A stretch of 64,000 nt of DNA from Hydrogenophaga crocea (GTDB lineage: Bacteria > Pseudomonadota > Gammaproteobacteria > Burkholderiales > Burkholderiaceae_C): contig NZ_CP049989.1 of NCBI RefSeq assembly GCF_011388215.1, positions 4,258,001-4,322,000 on the forward strand, written 5' to 3'. The first letter of the stretch is position 1. Each line of letters begins with the position of its first letter. The notes beneath the pieces are model-generated. The model saw nothing but the letters and a program-made list of their open reading frames with translations, was not told where the DNA came from and made no database searches. The position numbers were made by a program, and so were the translations under genes. Below are positions 50,030-59,395 of this stretch, in pieces.

Positions 50030-51289
50030 ATGACCGCCACCGCCCTCGACATCGACACCCTGCGCACCAACGGCCAACGCCTCTGGCAATCGCTCATGGA
50101 CCTCGCCGCCATCGGCGCCACGCCCAAGGGCGGCGTGTGCCGGCTGGCGCTCAGCGAGCTCGATCGCCAGGGCCGCGACCGCGTGGTGCAGTGGGCGCGC
50201 GAGGCCGGCCTCACGGTCACGGTGGACCGCATCGGCAACGTCTTCATGCGCCGCGCGGGCCGCAACAACGCGCTGCCGCCCGTGATGACGGGCAGCCACA
50301 TCGACACCCAGCCCACGGGCGGCAAGTTCGACGGCAACTACGGCGTGCTCGCGGGCCTGGAGGTGGTGCGCACGCTCAACGACCACGGCATCCAGACCGA
50401 GGCGCCGATCGAGGTCGCGTTCTGGACCAACGAAGAGGGCTCGCGCTTCGTGCCCGTGATGATGGGCTCGGGCGTGTTCGCGGGCGCCTTCAGCCTGGAA
50501 CACGCCTACGCCGCGAAGGACGCCGAGGGCATCAGCGTGCGCGAGGCGCTCGAGGCCATCGGCTACCTTGGCGACGAAGCGCCCGGGGCGCATCCGATCG
50601 GCTCGTACTTCGAGGTGCACATCGAGCAGGGCCCGGTGCTCGAAGACGCGGGCGTGACCATCGGCGTGGTCGAGGGCGTGCTGGGCATCCGCTGGTTCGA
50701 CTGCACCGTGACCGGCATGGAGGCCCACGCCGGCCCCACGCCCATGGGCCTGCGCCGCGACGCGCTGCAGGTGGCCACGCAGCTCATGCAGGAAGTGGTG
50801 GCCAGCGCGCTGCGCCACGGCCCGCATGGCCGCGGCACCGTGGGCATGGTGCGTGTGCACCCGAACAGCCGCAACGTGATCCCGGGCCAGGTGCAGTTCT
50901 CGATCGACCTGCGCAACGCCAGCGACGCCCTGGTCGACCAGCAGGTGGCCGAGGTGTTCGCGCTGGCCGAGCGGCTGCAGGCGCAGACCGGCCTGTCGAT
51001 CCGCATCGAGCCCGTTTCCAGCTACGCCGCGCAGCCCTTCGACGCCGGCTGCATCGACGCGGTGCGCCGCGCCGCGCAGGCCCTGGGCCATTCGCACATG
51101 CCCGCGATCTCGGGCGCGGGTCACGACGCGATCTACGCCGCGCGGCTGGCGCCGGCGGGCATGGTGTTCATCCCGTGCAAGGATGGCATCAGCCACAACG
51201 AGATCGAGGACGCCGACCCGGCGCACGTGACCGCGGGCGCCGACGTGCTGCTGCGCGTCATGCTGGAGCGCGCGGGCCTGGCACGCTGA
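50030..51289 (+). CDS. M20-family N-carbamoyl-amino-acid hydrolase-like enzyme
   Basis: The 419-residue zinc hydrolase is of the HyuC/allantoate amidohydrolase group. Metal ligands are visible in TGSHIDTQPTGG (H90), GKFDGNYGVLAGLE (D101) and WTNEEGSRF (E135/E136). HIEQGPVLE and GISHNEIED follow; the dimerisation segment has GMEAHAGPTPMGLRRDA. Such enzymes split N-carbamoyl-L-amino acids to amino acid, CO2 and ammonia. With the racemase and amidase it suggests stepwise use of an N-carbamoylated or ureido compound. It starts four bases after gntR. Confidence 0.9.
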   Translation: MTATALDIDTLRTNGQRLWQSLMDLAAIGATPKGGVCRLALSELDRQGRDRVVQWAREAGLTVTVDRIGNVFMRRAGRNNALPPVMTGSHIDTQPTGGKFDGNYGVLAGLEVVRTLNDHGIQTEAPIEVAFWTNEEGSRFVPVMMGSGVFAGAFSLEHAYAAKDAEGISVREALEAIGYLGDEAPGAHPIGSYFEVHIEQGPVLEDAGVTIGVVEGVLGIRWFDCTVTGMEAHAGPTPMGLRRDALQVATQLMQEVVASALRHGPHGRGTVGMVRVHPNSRNVIPGQVQFSIDLRNASDALVDQQVAEVFALAERLQAQTGLSIRIEPVSSYAAQPFDAGCIDAVRRAAQALGHSHMPAISGAGHDAIYAARLAPAGMVFIPCKDGISHNEIEDADPAHVTAGADVLLRVMLERAGLAR

Positions 51290-51330
51290 GACGCGGCGGC
51301 GCTAGCATGGCGGGCTGTCAGGAACAGCCC

Positions 51331-52191
51331 ATGCCGCACCGCCGCCACGCCATCGCCGCCACCGCCTTCGCCCTGTTTCCCCTCTCCGGTGCGCTCGCGC
51401 AGACCGACGTGCTCGCCGCCGCGCTGCGCGCGATCGAGTCGCGCGCCCAGGGCCGACTCGGCGTGCACGTGATCGACAGCGGCTCGGGCCGCGAATGGGG
51501 CCACCGCAGCGACGAGCGATTCATGATGCTGAGCTCGTTCAAGACCCTGGCCGCGGCGCTGGTGCTCGCGCGCGCCGACCAGGGCCTGGCCCCGCTCGCG
51601 CAGCGCGTGCGCTACGGCCGCGCCGAGCTCGTGAGCTGGTCGCCCGTGACCGAGCGCCATGTGGGCGGCGAGGGCCTGACGCTGGCCGAGCTGTGCGAGG
51701 CCACCATCACCACCAGCGACAACACCGCGGCCAACCTGATCCTCGCGAACGTGGGCGGGCCGGCCGCGCTCACCGCCTTCCTGCGCCGCATCGGCGACCC
51801 GGTGACGCGGCTGGACCGCACCGAGCCCGAGCTCAACCGGCCGGTGCCCGGGCAGGACCTGGACAGCACCACGCCGCGCGCCATGGCGCGCACGCTGCGC
51901 ACGCTCTTGCTGGGCGATGTGCTGTCGGCCGAGGCCAGCCTGCAGCTCGCGGCCTGGCTGCGCGCCAACACCACGGGCGGCAAGCGCCTGCGCGCGGGCC
52001 TGCCACCCGACTGGGGCGTGGGTGAGAAGACCGGCACCGCCGGCCGCAGCGCGAACGACGCGGGCATCGTGTGGCCGCCGCGCGGCCGCGCGCCGCTGCT
52101 GGTGAGCGCCTACCTGGCCGACAGCGAGGCGCCCGCCGAACAGCGCGAGCAGGCGCTGGCCGAGGTGGCGCGGCTCATCGCGCGCGCCTGA
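51331..52191 (+). CDS. Class A beta-lactamase
   Basis: The 286-residue precursor has a Sec signal peptide (HRRHAIAATAFALFPLSGAL). All class A motifs are present: SSFK (S68-K71, the S70/K73 pair), SDN (129-131), EPELN (E165, the E166 equivalent) and KTG (233-235). The residue before the active serine is leucine, so the Cys69-Cys238 bridge of class A carbapenemases is absent. It should hydrolyse periplasmic beta-lactams; the spectrum cannot be read. It lies behind the hydantoin-type cluster with no regulator such as AmpR beside it. ATG 51331 follows an AGGAA. Confidence 0.93.
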   Translation: MPHRRHAIAATAFALFPLSGALAQTDVLAAALRAIESRAQGRLGVHVIDSGSGREWGHRSDERFMMLSSFKTLAAALVLARADQGLAPLAQRVRYGRAELVSWSPVTERHVGGEGLTLAELCEATITTSDNTAANLILANVGGPAALTAFLRRIGDPVTRLDRTEPELNRPVPGQDLDSTTPRAMARTLRTLLLGDVLSAEASLQLAAWLRANTTGGKRLRAGLPPDWGVGEKTGTAGRSANDAGIVWPPRGRAPLLVSAYLADSEAPAEQREQALAEVARLIARA

Positions 52192-52203
52192 GCGCCGCGG
52201 CGC

Positions 52204-53031
52204 TCAGCCCGGCCACGCGAACTGCAGGGCGATGCCCAGCGCCAGCAGCCACAGGGCTTCGCGCACGTCGGCCAGGGCGGGCGCGGCGTTGGCGATCCAC
52301 TGCGCGAAGGCGCCGTCCACGGTGTGCAGGGGCGCCTTCATGCGCCAGTCTGCGGGCAGGGCGTCGAACCAGTCGGCGTAGTTGTCGAGCGTGGCGTTCG
52401 CGAGCCGGTGGTCGGGTGCGAGTGCGCGCAGTTCGTCGAGCAGCGCCTGCGCCTCGGTCCGGTTGATGAACTGGTAGTGCCCTGCGGGCGCGCGGTCGTT
52501 GTGCTGGCCCAGCGCCGCCACGATGCCCACGAAGATCACCACCGCGAACACCATGCCGCCGCCCAGGGTGAGGCAGTTCAGGAGCCGCTCGGAACGCCGT
52601 TGCGCGATCGCGTCGTCGGCGGGCGCGGCGTGGGCCCGGGCCCAGCGGAACACCTCGCGTTGGTCGGCTGCGTCGAGGCGGGGGTCGGCGCAGATGGCGG
52701 TGGCATCGGGCGCCCACTGGCCGTCCAGCTCCTGCTTCACGTGGCGGCTGGCGTCGAAGCGCAGCGGGCACAGCAGCGGGGGCGTGCTGATGTAGCGATG
52801 CGCTTCGTTGGCGAGTTGGGCAATGTCCGAATCCGCCACCGCGGGGCCGCTGAAGATCGCGGGACTGATGGACAGGCCCGTGGCATCCAGCACCGTGTGG
52901 CAGACGGGATCGAAGCGCCAGCGCGTGAGCAGGTCGGGTTTGGCGCTGGGCAGGGTGGTGCCGTGTGCCCCGCCCGGGCCCGTGGGCTGGCGCGAGGGAG
53001 AGGGCGATCGTGAGTGAGACAGGCGTTGCAT
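52204..53031 (-). CDS. Unknown membrane protein
   Basis: About 275 residues, not recognised. The N-terminal 100 or so residues are soluble, with a short motif-like stretch RWRFDPVCHTVLDATGLSIS. A first membrane segment (TLGGGMVFAVVIFVGIVAAL) lies near 150-170 and a second hydrophobic segment (ALWLLALGIALQFAW) ends the protein. The start is uncertain: ATG 53031 gives MQRLSHSR, GTG 53091 adds 20 residues; neither has a normal ribosome-binding site. It is convergent with the beta-lactamase gene. Confidence 0.6.
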   Translation of the reverse strand: MQRLSHSRSPSPSRQPTGPGGAHGTTLPSAKPDLLTRWRFDPVCHTVLDATGLSISPAIFSGPAVADSDIAQLANEAHRYISTPPLLCPLRFDASRHVKQELDGQWAPDATAICADPRLDAADQREVFRWARAHAAPADDAIAQRRSERLLNCLTLGGGMVFAVVIFVGIVAALGQHNDRAPAGHYQFINRTEAQALLDELRALAPDHRLANATLDNYADWFDALPADWRMKAPLHTVDGAFAQWIANAAPALADVREALWLLALGIALQFAWPG

Positions 53032-53112
53032 GCGGAGGAAACCCGCCGGGCGGGTCGGGGTGATGGAGTACCCCGGCTCAGTAACCCGCACCCGGGCGGC
53101 GTTCCGCCCGCG

Positions 53113-54885
53113 TCAGGGCACCACGACCCGGTATCTCGGCCCGCTCGGGTCACCGGGCACCCACTGCCATTGCTGCGCGTGCCAGGCCGCCACCCCGGGC
53201 CGGTGCGCGATGGACACCAGCGCGCCGTTCTGTGCTGCCACCAGCGCGCGCAGGCGCTCGTAGAGCGTGGCCTCGGCGGCTTCGTCGAGTGCGCTGGTGG
53301 CCTCGTCCACGAACAGCCAGCGCGGCCGCTTGAGCAGCGCGCGCGCGATCGCCAGGCGCTGTTGCTCGCCGCCCGAGAGCTTCTGGCCCCAGGCGTCGTG
53401 CTCGTCGAGGCGGTCGGCCAGCGCGGGCAGCAGGGCCTGCTCGAGCGCGCCGCGCAGCTGTTCGTCGCTGTAGCGTTCGGCCGGCTCGGGGTAGGCCAGG
53501 GCGTCGCGCAGCGGGCCGTTGGGGAAGTAGGGCCGCTGCGGCAGGAACATGGCGCGGGCCTCGAAGTCGTCGGGCAGGCGCAAGCGGCGCCGCGCCCAGG
53601 GCCAGATGCCCGCAAGGCCGCGCAGCAGCGTGGACTTGCCGCTGCCCGAGGGGCCCTTGAGCAGCAGCGTGTCGCCCGCGGCGATGCGCATGCCCTGCAC
53701 CCCGAGCAGCGCCACGCCCCCGGGCAGCGCCAGGTCCATGGCGTCGATGGCGATCGCGTCGGCGCCGTGGCGGATGTTCGCCGTGGCGTCGTCATCGGCC
53801 TGCAGCGCGGCGAAGCTGTCTTCGAAGCTGGTGATGCGGTCGGTGGTGGCGCGCCAGGTGGCCAGGGTGCTGTAGTTGTCCACGAACCACGAGAGCGAGT
53901 CCTGCACGCGGCCGAAGGCCGAGGCGATCTGCATGAGTTCGCCGAGCTGGATGGCGCCGCTGAAGAAGCGCGGCGCGGCGACGATGAAGGGGAACACCAC
54001 CGCGGCCTGGCCGAAGCCCGAGGTGAACCAGGTGAGGCGCTTTTGCGCGTTGAGCAGCCGGAGGTAGTTGGCCAGCACCTCGCCGAAGCGCAGGCCGAGC
54101 TGGCGGCGCTCGACGGCCTCGCCCCGGTCGAGCGCGATGGATTCACTGTATTCGCGCACCCGCACCAGGTGGTGGCGGAAGTCGGCCTCGTAGCGCTGCT
54201 GCTTGAAGTTGAGCGGGATCTGCGCCCGGCCCAGGTAGTGGGTGATGACGCTGCCCACGACGCAGTAGAGCACCGCCATCCAGACCATGAAGCCCGGGAT
54301 GTCCCAGGCGCGGCCCTGGAAGCTGAAACCGAAGCTGCCCGAGAGCGACCACAGGATGCCGATGAAGCTCATCAGCGTGACCACGGCGTTGAGCAGGCCC
54401 ATGGACAGGCTCACCGTGTAGCTGGTGAACAGGTTCATGTCTTCGGCGATGCGCTGGTCCGGGTTGTCGGGCGGCGCGTCGGTGCCGCGCGCGTAGCGCG
54501 CGAGCTCCATGCGGTAGAAGCGGTGGTCCTGCAGCCAGCGGTCGAGGTAGTGGCGCGTCATCCACGAGCGCCAGCGCATCTCGAGCAGCTGCGTGAGGTA
54601 GAAGCGGTAGACGGCGATGATGATGAAGGCGAAGGCCAGGTAGGTGAAGCGGCCGAGCTCGCGCCAGAACACCGCGGCGTCCTTGTTCTGCAGGGCGTCG
54701 TAGAACACGCGGTTCCAGTCGTTGAGCAGCACCAGCATGTACACCGCGCCGAGATTGAGCGCGACGATGGCCGCGAGCAGGCCGCGCGCTTTCCACTTCT
54801 CGTCGGAATGGAAATAGGGCCGGGACAGGCGCCAGGCCTTGCCCGCGAAGGCGCTGAAGGCCTGCAGTTTCTCGCGAACGCTCAT
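53113..54885 (-). CDS. SbmA/YddA-type ABC transporter (fused membrane and ATPase domains)
   Basis: The 590-residue half-transporter has an N-terminal membrane domain of the SbmA/BacA/ABCD type (FYDALQNKDAAVFWRELGRF, LTQLLEMRWRSWMTRHYLDR, NPDQRIAEDMNLFT are characteristic). The ATPase domain follows, with Walker A GPSGSGKS near 409-416, signature LSGGEQQRLAIARAL and Walker B LFVDEATSALD. Related proteins carry peptides, vitamin B12 or fatty acyl compounds. GGAGTC precedes ATG 54885, and the gene overlaps the mutarotase by four bases. Substrate unknown. Confidence 0.9.
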   Translation of the reverse strand: MSVREKLQAFSAFAGKAWRLSRPYFHSDEKWKARGLLAAIVALNLGAVYMLVLLNDWNRVFYDALQNKDAAVFWRELGRFTYLAFAFIIIAVYRFYLTQLLEMRWRSWMTRHYLDRWLQDHRFYRMELARYARGTDAPPDNPDQRIAEDMNLFTSYTVSLSMGLLNAVVTLMSFIGILWSLSGSFGFSFQGRAWDIPGFMVWMAVLYCVVGSVITHYLGRAQIPLNFKQQRYEADFRHHLVRVREYSESIALDRGEAVERRQLGLRFGEVLANYLRLLNAQKRLTWFTSGFGQAAVVFPFIVAAPRFFSGAIQLGELMQIASAFGRVQDSLSWFVDNYSTLATWRATTDRITSFEDSFAALQADDDATANIRHGADAIAIDAMDLALPGGVALLGVQGMRIAAGDTLLLKGPSGSGKSTLLRGLAGIWPWARRRLRLPDDFEARAMFLPQRPYFPNGPLRDALAYPEPAERYSDEQLRGALEQALLPALADRLDEHDAWGQKLSGGEQQRLAIARALLKRPRWLFVDEATSALDEAAEATLYERLRALVAAQNGALVSIAHRPGVAAWHAQQWQWVPGDPSGPRYRVVVP

Positions 54886-55799
54886 GGGGGACTCCGGTGG
54901 CTGGGTTCGGTGGTGCGCGCGATGGCGAGCGCGAGCCGGTGTTCGGCGCCGGGTGCGAGCGTGACCACGTCGTCGCCCGCGTTGGCGGTTTCCACGCACA
55001 CGAAACGGCTGTGTTCGCCCGGCCCGAGGTCGGCCATGCCGGCGGCGAGCTCGGCGCCCGGGTTCCACACCACGGCGCTGCGGCTGCCCTCGCTGTCGAG
55101 CGTGAGCCGGCCGCCGCCCGCGGCGCCTTCGAGCTGCAGCCGCGTGGGCGCGTTCGGGTAGATGCGGTCGAGCCGGCCCGCGAAGGTCAGCGGGCCGGGC
55201 GCGGGCGCGCCCTGCGGGTTCGCGCCCGGCACCTGGTCGATGAAGCCCAGGCCGTCGAGGCCGTGCACGCGCGCACCCTCGATGCGATCGAGCGCGAAGT
55301 AGCTGTGCAGCGCCTGGGTGAGCGTGAGGTGGGTGTCGCCGAGGTTGCGTGTGGTGAGCGCCAGCGCGAGCGTGTCGCCGACGCGGATTTCGAGCCGCAG
55401 GCGGAATCGGTGCGGCCAGAGCGCGCGCGTGGCCGCGTCGTCGGTGAGCTCGAGTTCGAGCAGGGTGCAGCCGTCGCCCTCGTCGAGCGCGTGGCGCAGC
55501 ACCCAGGGCGACTGGCGCGCAAAGCCGTGCGCCGGCCGGCCCAGGCCCTGCGGGTCGGGGCCGAACCAGGGCCAGCACACCGGCACGCCGCCGCGCACGG
55601 GCCGGCCGGGCGCGAACACCGCGTTGGGGCTCAGGTACAGCCAGTCGGGTTCGCCGTGCGGCTGGAACGACAGCAGCTGCGCGCCCTGCAGCGCGACCAC
55701 GGCCCGCGCGTGGCGGTTGTGGATGTGCAGCTCGGTGAGCCTGCCGCGGCCGGCCGCCACCCGGGTCGACGAGGGCAGCGGGGCGGGCGCGTGGGGCAT
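54882..55799 (-). CDS. D-hexose-6-phosphate mutarotase (aldose 1-epimerase family)
   Basis: The 305-residue YeaD-like sugar epimerase shows VALQGAQLLSFQPHGEPDWL, VRGGVPVCWPWFGPD and GLGRPAHGFARQSPWVL with the conserved histidine. The C-terminal glutamate region reads VWNPGAELAAGMADLG followed by SRFVCVETANAG. These enzymes interconvert anomers of glucose- or galactose-6-phosphate. It is translationally coupled to the ABC transporter gene. No functional link between the two is evident. Confidence 0.92.
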   Translation of the reverse strand: MPHAPAPLPSSTRVAAGRGRLTELHIHNRHARAVVALQGAQLLSFQPHGEPDWLYLSPNAVFAPGRPVRGGVPVCWPWFGPDPQGLGRPAHGFARQSPWVLRHALDEGDGCTLLELELTDDAATRALWPHRFRLRLEIRVGDTLALALTTRNLGDTHLTLTQALHSYFALDRIEGARVHGLDGLGFIDQVPGANPQGAPAPGPLTFAGRLDRIYPNAPTRLQLEGAAGGGRLTLDSEGSRSAVVWNPGAELAAGMADLGPGEHSRFVCVETANAGDDVVTLAPGAEHRLALAIARTTEPSHRSPP

Positions 55800-55810
55800 G
55801 GCGGTCGGCG

Positions 55811-56707
55811 TCAGGTGTTGGAGATGCCCGAGGCCACGTGGCCCGCGGGCACATGGCGCGCCGCGGATTCGATGTGGCCGGTCTGGTCGTCGAAGAAGAA
55901 GTCGGGCTCGAACTCGCGCAGGAACTCGCCCTTGGGCAGGCCACCGAGGAACATGGCCTCGTCGACCTCGATGTTCCAGTTCATGAGCGTGCGGATCGCG
56001 CGTTCGTGCGCAGGCGCGCTGCGCGCCGTGACCAGCGCGGTGCGCACGCGCATCAGCGGCGTGCCTTCGCTCTGCAGGCGGTGCAGGGCTTCGAGCAGGG
56101 GCTTGAACGGCCCGCCTTCGAGCGGCGTGGCGGCCTTGCTCGCCTCGTGGGTCTGGAAGGCCGACAGGCCCTGCGCCTGGTAGACACGCTCGGCCTCGTC
56201 GGAGAACAGCACGGCGTCGCCGTCGAAGGCGATGCGCACCTCGGTCGGGTGGGCGTCGCTGGCGCGCACCGAGGTGGGGTAAACCTGGGCCGCGGGCACG
56301 CCGGCGTCGAGCGCGGCGCGCACGTCGGCCAGGTGGGCCGAGAGGAAGAGGTTGGCGCGCAGCGGGCGCAGGTAGCGCCAGGGCGGCTGGCCGCGCGTGA
56401 AGCTGCCGCGCTGGATCGGCAGGCCGTAGTGCTGGGCCGAGCGGAACACGCGCATGCCCGAGACCGGGTCGTTGCGCGAGAGGATCACCACCTCCACGCG
56501 CTGGGCCTGGGCGTCGTTGAAGGCGAGCAGCTTGTGCACCAGCGAGAAGGCCACGCCGGGCGCGGCGGGCTGGTCGAGGCGCTCAAGCTGCAGGCGCATG
56601 TAGGCCTTGTCGTCGCCGCCTTCGAAAACCCGGTTCTCCTCTTCGAAGTCGAACAGGGCGCGCGAAGAGATGGCGACGACGAGCTTGCCGTCGAGCGTGA
56701 CTGCCAT
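55811..56707 (-). CDS. Cytosolic 5'-nucleotidase (NT5C1-like family)
   Basis: The 298-residue protein matches the 5'-nucleotidase family best known from vertebrate NT5C1. It opens VVAISSRALFDFEEENRVFE, then VEVVILSRNDPVSGMRVFRS, RGSFTRGQPPWRYLRPLRAN and LFLSAHLADVRAAL. RIAFDGDAVLFSDE supplies the acidic loop. HAD-like aspartates for metal and phosphate are kept. It would dephosphorylate nucleoside monophosphates. A four-base gap separates it from gspF, so it may share the type II secretion transcript's tail. Confidence 0.87.
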   Translation of the reverse strand: MAVTLDGKLVVAISSRALFDFEEENRVFEGGDDKAYMRLQLERLDQPAAPGVAFSLVHKLLAFNDAQAQRVEVVILSRNDPVSGMRVFRSAQHYGLPIQRGSFTRGQPPWRYLRPLRANLFLSAHLADVRAALDAGVPAAQVYPTSVRASDAHPTEVRIAFDGDAVLFSDEAERVYQAQGLSAFQTHEASKAATPLEGGPFKPLLEALHRLQSEGTPLMRVRTALVTARSAPAHERAIRTLMNWNIEVDEAMFLGGLPKGEFLREFEPDFFFDDQTGHIESAARHVPAGHVASGISNT

Positions 56708-56711
56708 GGGA

Positions 56712-57941
56712 TCAGGTGACCAGGGTGTTCAGTTGGATGATGGGCAGCAGCACCGCGAGCACGATCAGCATGACCACCAGGCCCATGCCCACGATGAGCA
56801 GCGGCTCGAGCACCGTGGCCAGCGACATGGCGCGGCGCTGCACCTCGGCGGCGAGCTGGTCGGCCGCGCGCTGCAGCATGGGCGGCAGCTGGCCGGTCTG
56901 CTCGCCCAGGCGCGCGAACATGCTCAGCAGCGGGGGAAAGCGCTTCTTGGCCGCGAGCGCCGAGGCCAGCGGCGCGCCCTCGCGCACGCGCACCAGGGCG
57001 TCGAGCGCGTCTTCGCGCAGCGCGCGGTTGTTGAGCGTTTCGGCCGCGGTCTGCAGCGCGCGCAGGATGGGCACGCCCGCGCCCGCGAGCATGGCCAGCG
57101 TGCCCGCGAAGCGCGCCGCGTTGAAGCCGCGCGCCAGCCGCCCGATCACGGGCAGTTGCAGCACCGCGGTGTCCATGCGCAGGCGCACGCTGTCGCGCTT
57201 GCGCGCGAACCACAGGCCGGTGAAGCCGGCCACCGCCAGCAGCAGCACCAGCCAGCCCCAGTGGCGCACGAAGCCACTCAGGCCCAGCATGACCACGGTG
57301 AGGAAGGGCAGGGCGCGCTTGCTGCCCTCGAACACCCCGGCCACCTGCGGCACCACGTAGCTCACAAGGAAGACCACGATGGCGATCGCCACCAGCGTGA
57401 CGATGGCCGGGTAGAGCGCCGCGGCGAGCAGCTTGTTGCGCAGCGCCTCGCGCGCCTCGAGGTCGTCGGCCAGGCGTTCGAGCACGGTGCCGAGCTGGCC
57501 GCTCTGTTCACCCGCGGCGACCACGGCGCAGTAGCTGGCCGGGAATTCGCGCGGGAACTGCGACAGCGCACGCGCGAACGCCGAGCCCGCATTGACCTCG
57601 CCGCGCAGCGTGGCCACGAGGTTGCGCACCTTGTCGTTCTCGGCCTCGTCGGTGAGCGCGGTGAGCGCGCGTTCGAGCGGCATGCCCGCGGCCACCAGAC
57701 CCGAGAGCTGGCGCGTCCAAACGCCCAGCGCGGTGGCGTTGAACACCCGGCCGCCCCAGAGCGTGATGTTGAGGCCTTTGCCGCCGCCGTCGTTGATGGC
57801 CGAGCTCGCGGGTTCGACCGCCAGCGGCACGAGCGAGCGCGCGCGCAGCTGGCTGCGCGCGGCGCGCGCGGTGTCGGCGTCGATCAGGCCCTTGTGCGTC
57901 TGGCCGTCGGCGTCGAGGGCTTCGAAGGTGTAGGCGGGCAC
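56712..57941 (-). CDS. gspF: Type II secretion inner-membrane protein GspF
   Basis: The 409-residue platform protein starts MPAYTFEALDADGQTHKGLI, with two duplicated GspF domains. The first contains RQLSGLVAAGMPLERALTAL and FPASYCAVVAAGEQSGQLG; the second has FAGTLAMLAGAGVPILRALQ and FARLGEQTGQLPPMLQRAAD. Three membrane segments are seen, near 170-190, 220-240 and at the end (LLIVGMGLVVMLIVLAVLLP). It contacts the GspE ATPase encoded directly upstream. Confidence 0.96.
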   Translation of the reverse strand: MPAYTFEALDADGQTHKGLIDADTARAARSQLRARSLVPLAVEPASSAINDGGGKGLNITLWGGRVFNATALGVWTRQLSGLVAAGMPLERALTALTDEAENDKVRNLVATLRGEVNAGSAFARALSQFPREFPASYCAVVAAGEQSGQLGTVLERLADDLEAREALRNKLLAAALYPAIVTLVAIAIVVFLVSYVVPQVAGVFEGSKRALPFLTVVMLGLSGFVRHWGWLVLLLAVAGFTGLWFARKRDSVRLRMDTAVLQLPVIGRLARGFNAARFAGTLAMLAGAGVPILRALQTAAETLNNRALREDALDALVRVREGAPLASALAAKKRFPPLLSMFARLGEQTGQLPPMLQRAADQLAAEVQRRAMSLATVLEPLLIVGMGLVVMLIVLAVLLPIIQLNTLVT

Positions 57942-57942
57942 T

Positions 57943-59385
57943 TTATTCCCGTGTCACAGACATCACCTCTTCGACCGAGGTGATGCCCGCCTCGATCAGC
58001 CGCTGGCCGTCTTCGCGCATGGTCTTCATGCCGGCCTTCTCGGCCTGCACGAAGAGCTTGCTCTCGGCCGCGCGGTTGTGCACCAGGGTGCGGATGGCGT
58101 CGTCGGCCACCATGAGTTCGTAGATGCCGGTGCGGCCCTTGTAGCCGCTGTGGTTGCATTGCGCGCAACCCACGGGGTGCCAGCGGCCGTGCGCGTCCTG
58201 CTTGCGGCAGTGCACGCAGAGCTTTCGCACCAGGCGCTGCGCGAGCACGCCCAGCAGCGAACTGCTGAGCAGGAAGGGCTCCACGCCCATGTCGGTGAGG
58301 CGGGTGACGGCGCTGGCCGCGTCGTTGGTGTGCAGCGTGGCCAGCACCAGGTGGCCGGTGAGCGAGGCCTGGATCGCGATCTGCGCGGTCTCGTGGTCGC
58401 GGATCTCGCCGATCATGATGACGTCCGGGTCCTGGCGCAGGATGGCGCGCAGGGCCTTGGCGAAGGTGAGCTCGATGCGCGGGTTGACCTGGGTCTGGCC
58501 GATGCCGGGCAGCTCGTATTCGATCGGGTCTTCGACCGTCATGATGTTCTGCGTGCCGGCGTCGAGCCGCTGCAGCGCGGCGTAGAGCGTGGTGGTCTTG
58601 CCCGAGCCCGTGGGGCCGGTGACGAGGATGATGCCGTGCGGCTGCGTGACCAGGCGCTCGAAGCGTGCGAGCACGTCGCCCTGCATGCCCACCGATTCGA
58701 GGTTGAGCTTGCTCTCGCTCTTGTCGAGCAGGCGCAGCACCGCGCGCTCGCCGTGCGCGCTGGGCAGGGTGGACACGCGCACGTCGACCGCGCGCGTGCC
58801 GATGCGCAGGCTGATGCGGCCGTCCTGCGGCAGGCGTTTCTCGGAGATGTCGAGCTCGGCCATGATCTTCAGGCGCGAGATCAGCGCCGCGTGCAGCGCG
58901 CGGTTGGGTTGCACCACCTCGCGCAGCGTGCCGTCGACGCGAAAGCGCACGCTGGAGTGGCGCTCGAAGGGCTCGATGTGGATGTCGCTCGCGCCGTCGC
59001 GCGCGGCCTGCGTGAGCAGGGCGTTGAGCATGCGGATGATGGGGGCGTCGTCGGCGGTCTCGAGCAGGTCCTCGATCGCGGGCAGCTCCTGCATCATGCG
59101 GCTCAGGTCGGCGTCGCCCTGCACTTCGCTGACCACCGCCGCGGCGCTCGACTCGCCCTGCGAGTAGGCGGCGCTGATGCGCTGGCGCAGGCCCTCGGCG
59201 TCTTCCCAGCGCATGTCGACCACCGGATGCTGGCGCAGGATCTCCGACAGCGCCGACAGGCGCCGCGTCTGCGACTCGGCGTCGCTGGCGGCGCTGCGGC
59301 TGCCGATCAGGGTGAGCGTGCCCGCGTCTTCCTCGAGCAGCCACTGGTGCTCGCGGGCGAAGGCGTAGGGCAGCGGGTACTTCAC
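57943..59385 (-). CDS. gspE: Type II secretion ATPase GspE
   Basis: GspE is the cytoplasmic hexameric ATPase that drives pseudopilus assembly. The 480-residue product has an N-terminal GspL-binding domain, Walker A GPTGSGKT at about 257-264, the Asp box VEDPIEYELPGIGQTQV, Walker B DPDVIMIGEIRD and the His box ATLHTNDAASA. The C-terminal zinc motif pairs CVHC with CAQC. The start is GTG 59385, 10 bases after gspD; a longer reading adds an Arg/Pro-rich stretch inside gspD. Confidence 0.97.
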   Translation of the reverse strand: MKYPLPYAFAREHQWLLEEDAGTLTLIGSRSAASDAESQTRRLSALSEILRQHPVVDMRWEDAEGLRQRISAAYSQGESSAAAVVSEVQGDADLSRMMQELPAIEDLLETADDAPIIRMLNALLTQAARDGASDIHIEPFERHSSVRFRVDGTLREVVQPNRALHAALISRLKIMAELDISEKRLPQDGRISLRIGTRAVDVRVSTLPSAHGERAVLRLLDKSESKLNLESVGMQGDVLARFERLVTQPHGIILVTGPTGSGKTTTLYAALQRLDAGTQNIMTVEDPIEYELPGIGQTQVNPRIELTFAKALRAILRQDPDVIMIGEIRDHETAQIAIQASLTGHLVLATLHTNDAASAVTRLTDMGVEPFLLSSSLLGVLAQRLVRKLCVHCRKQDAHGRWHPVGCAQCNHSGYKGRTGIYELMVADDAIRTLVHNRAAESKLFVQAEKAGMKTMREDGQRLIEAGITSVEEVMSVTRE

Positions 59386-59395
59386 GGCGCGGGCC

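Noticed and set aside
52204..55799. Functional link of the SbmA-like transporter and mutarotase to the beta-lactamase
   Set aside because: Opposite strands, an unknown membrane gene between them, and no shared regulatory sequence.
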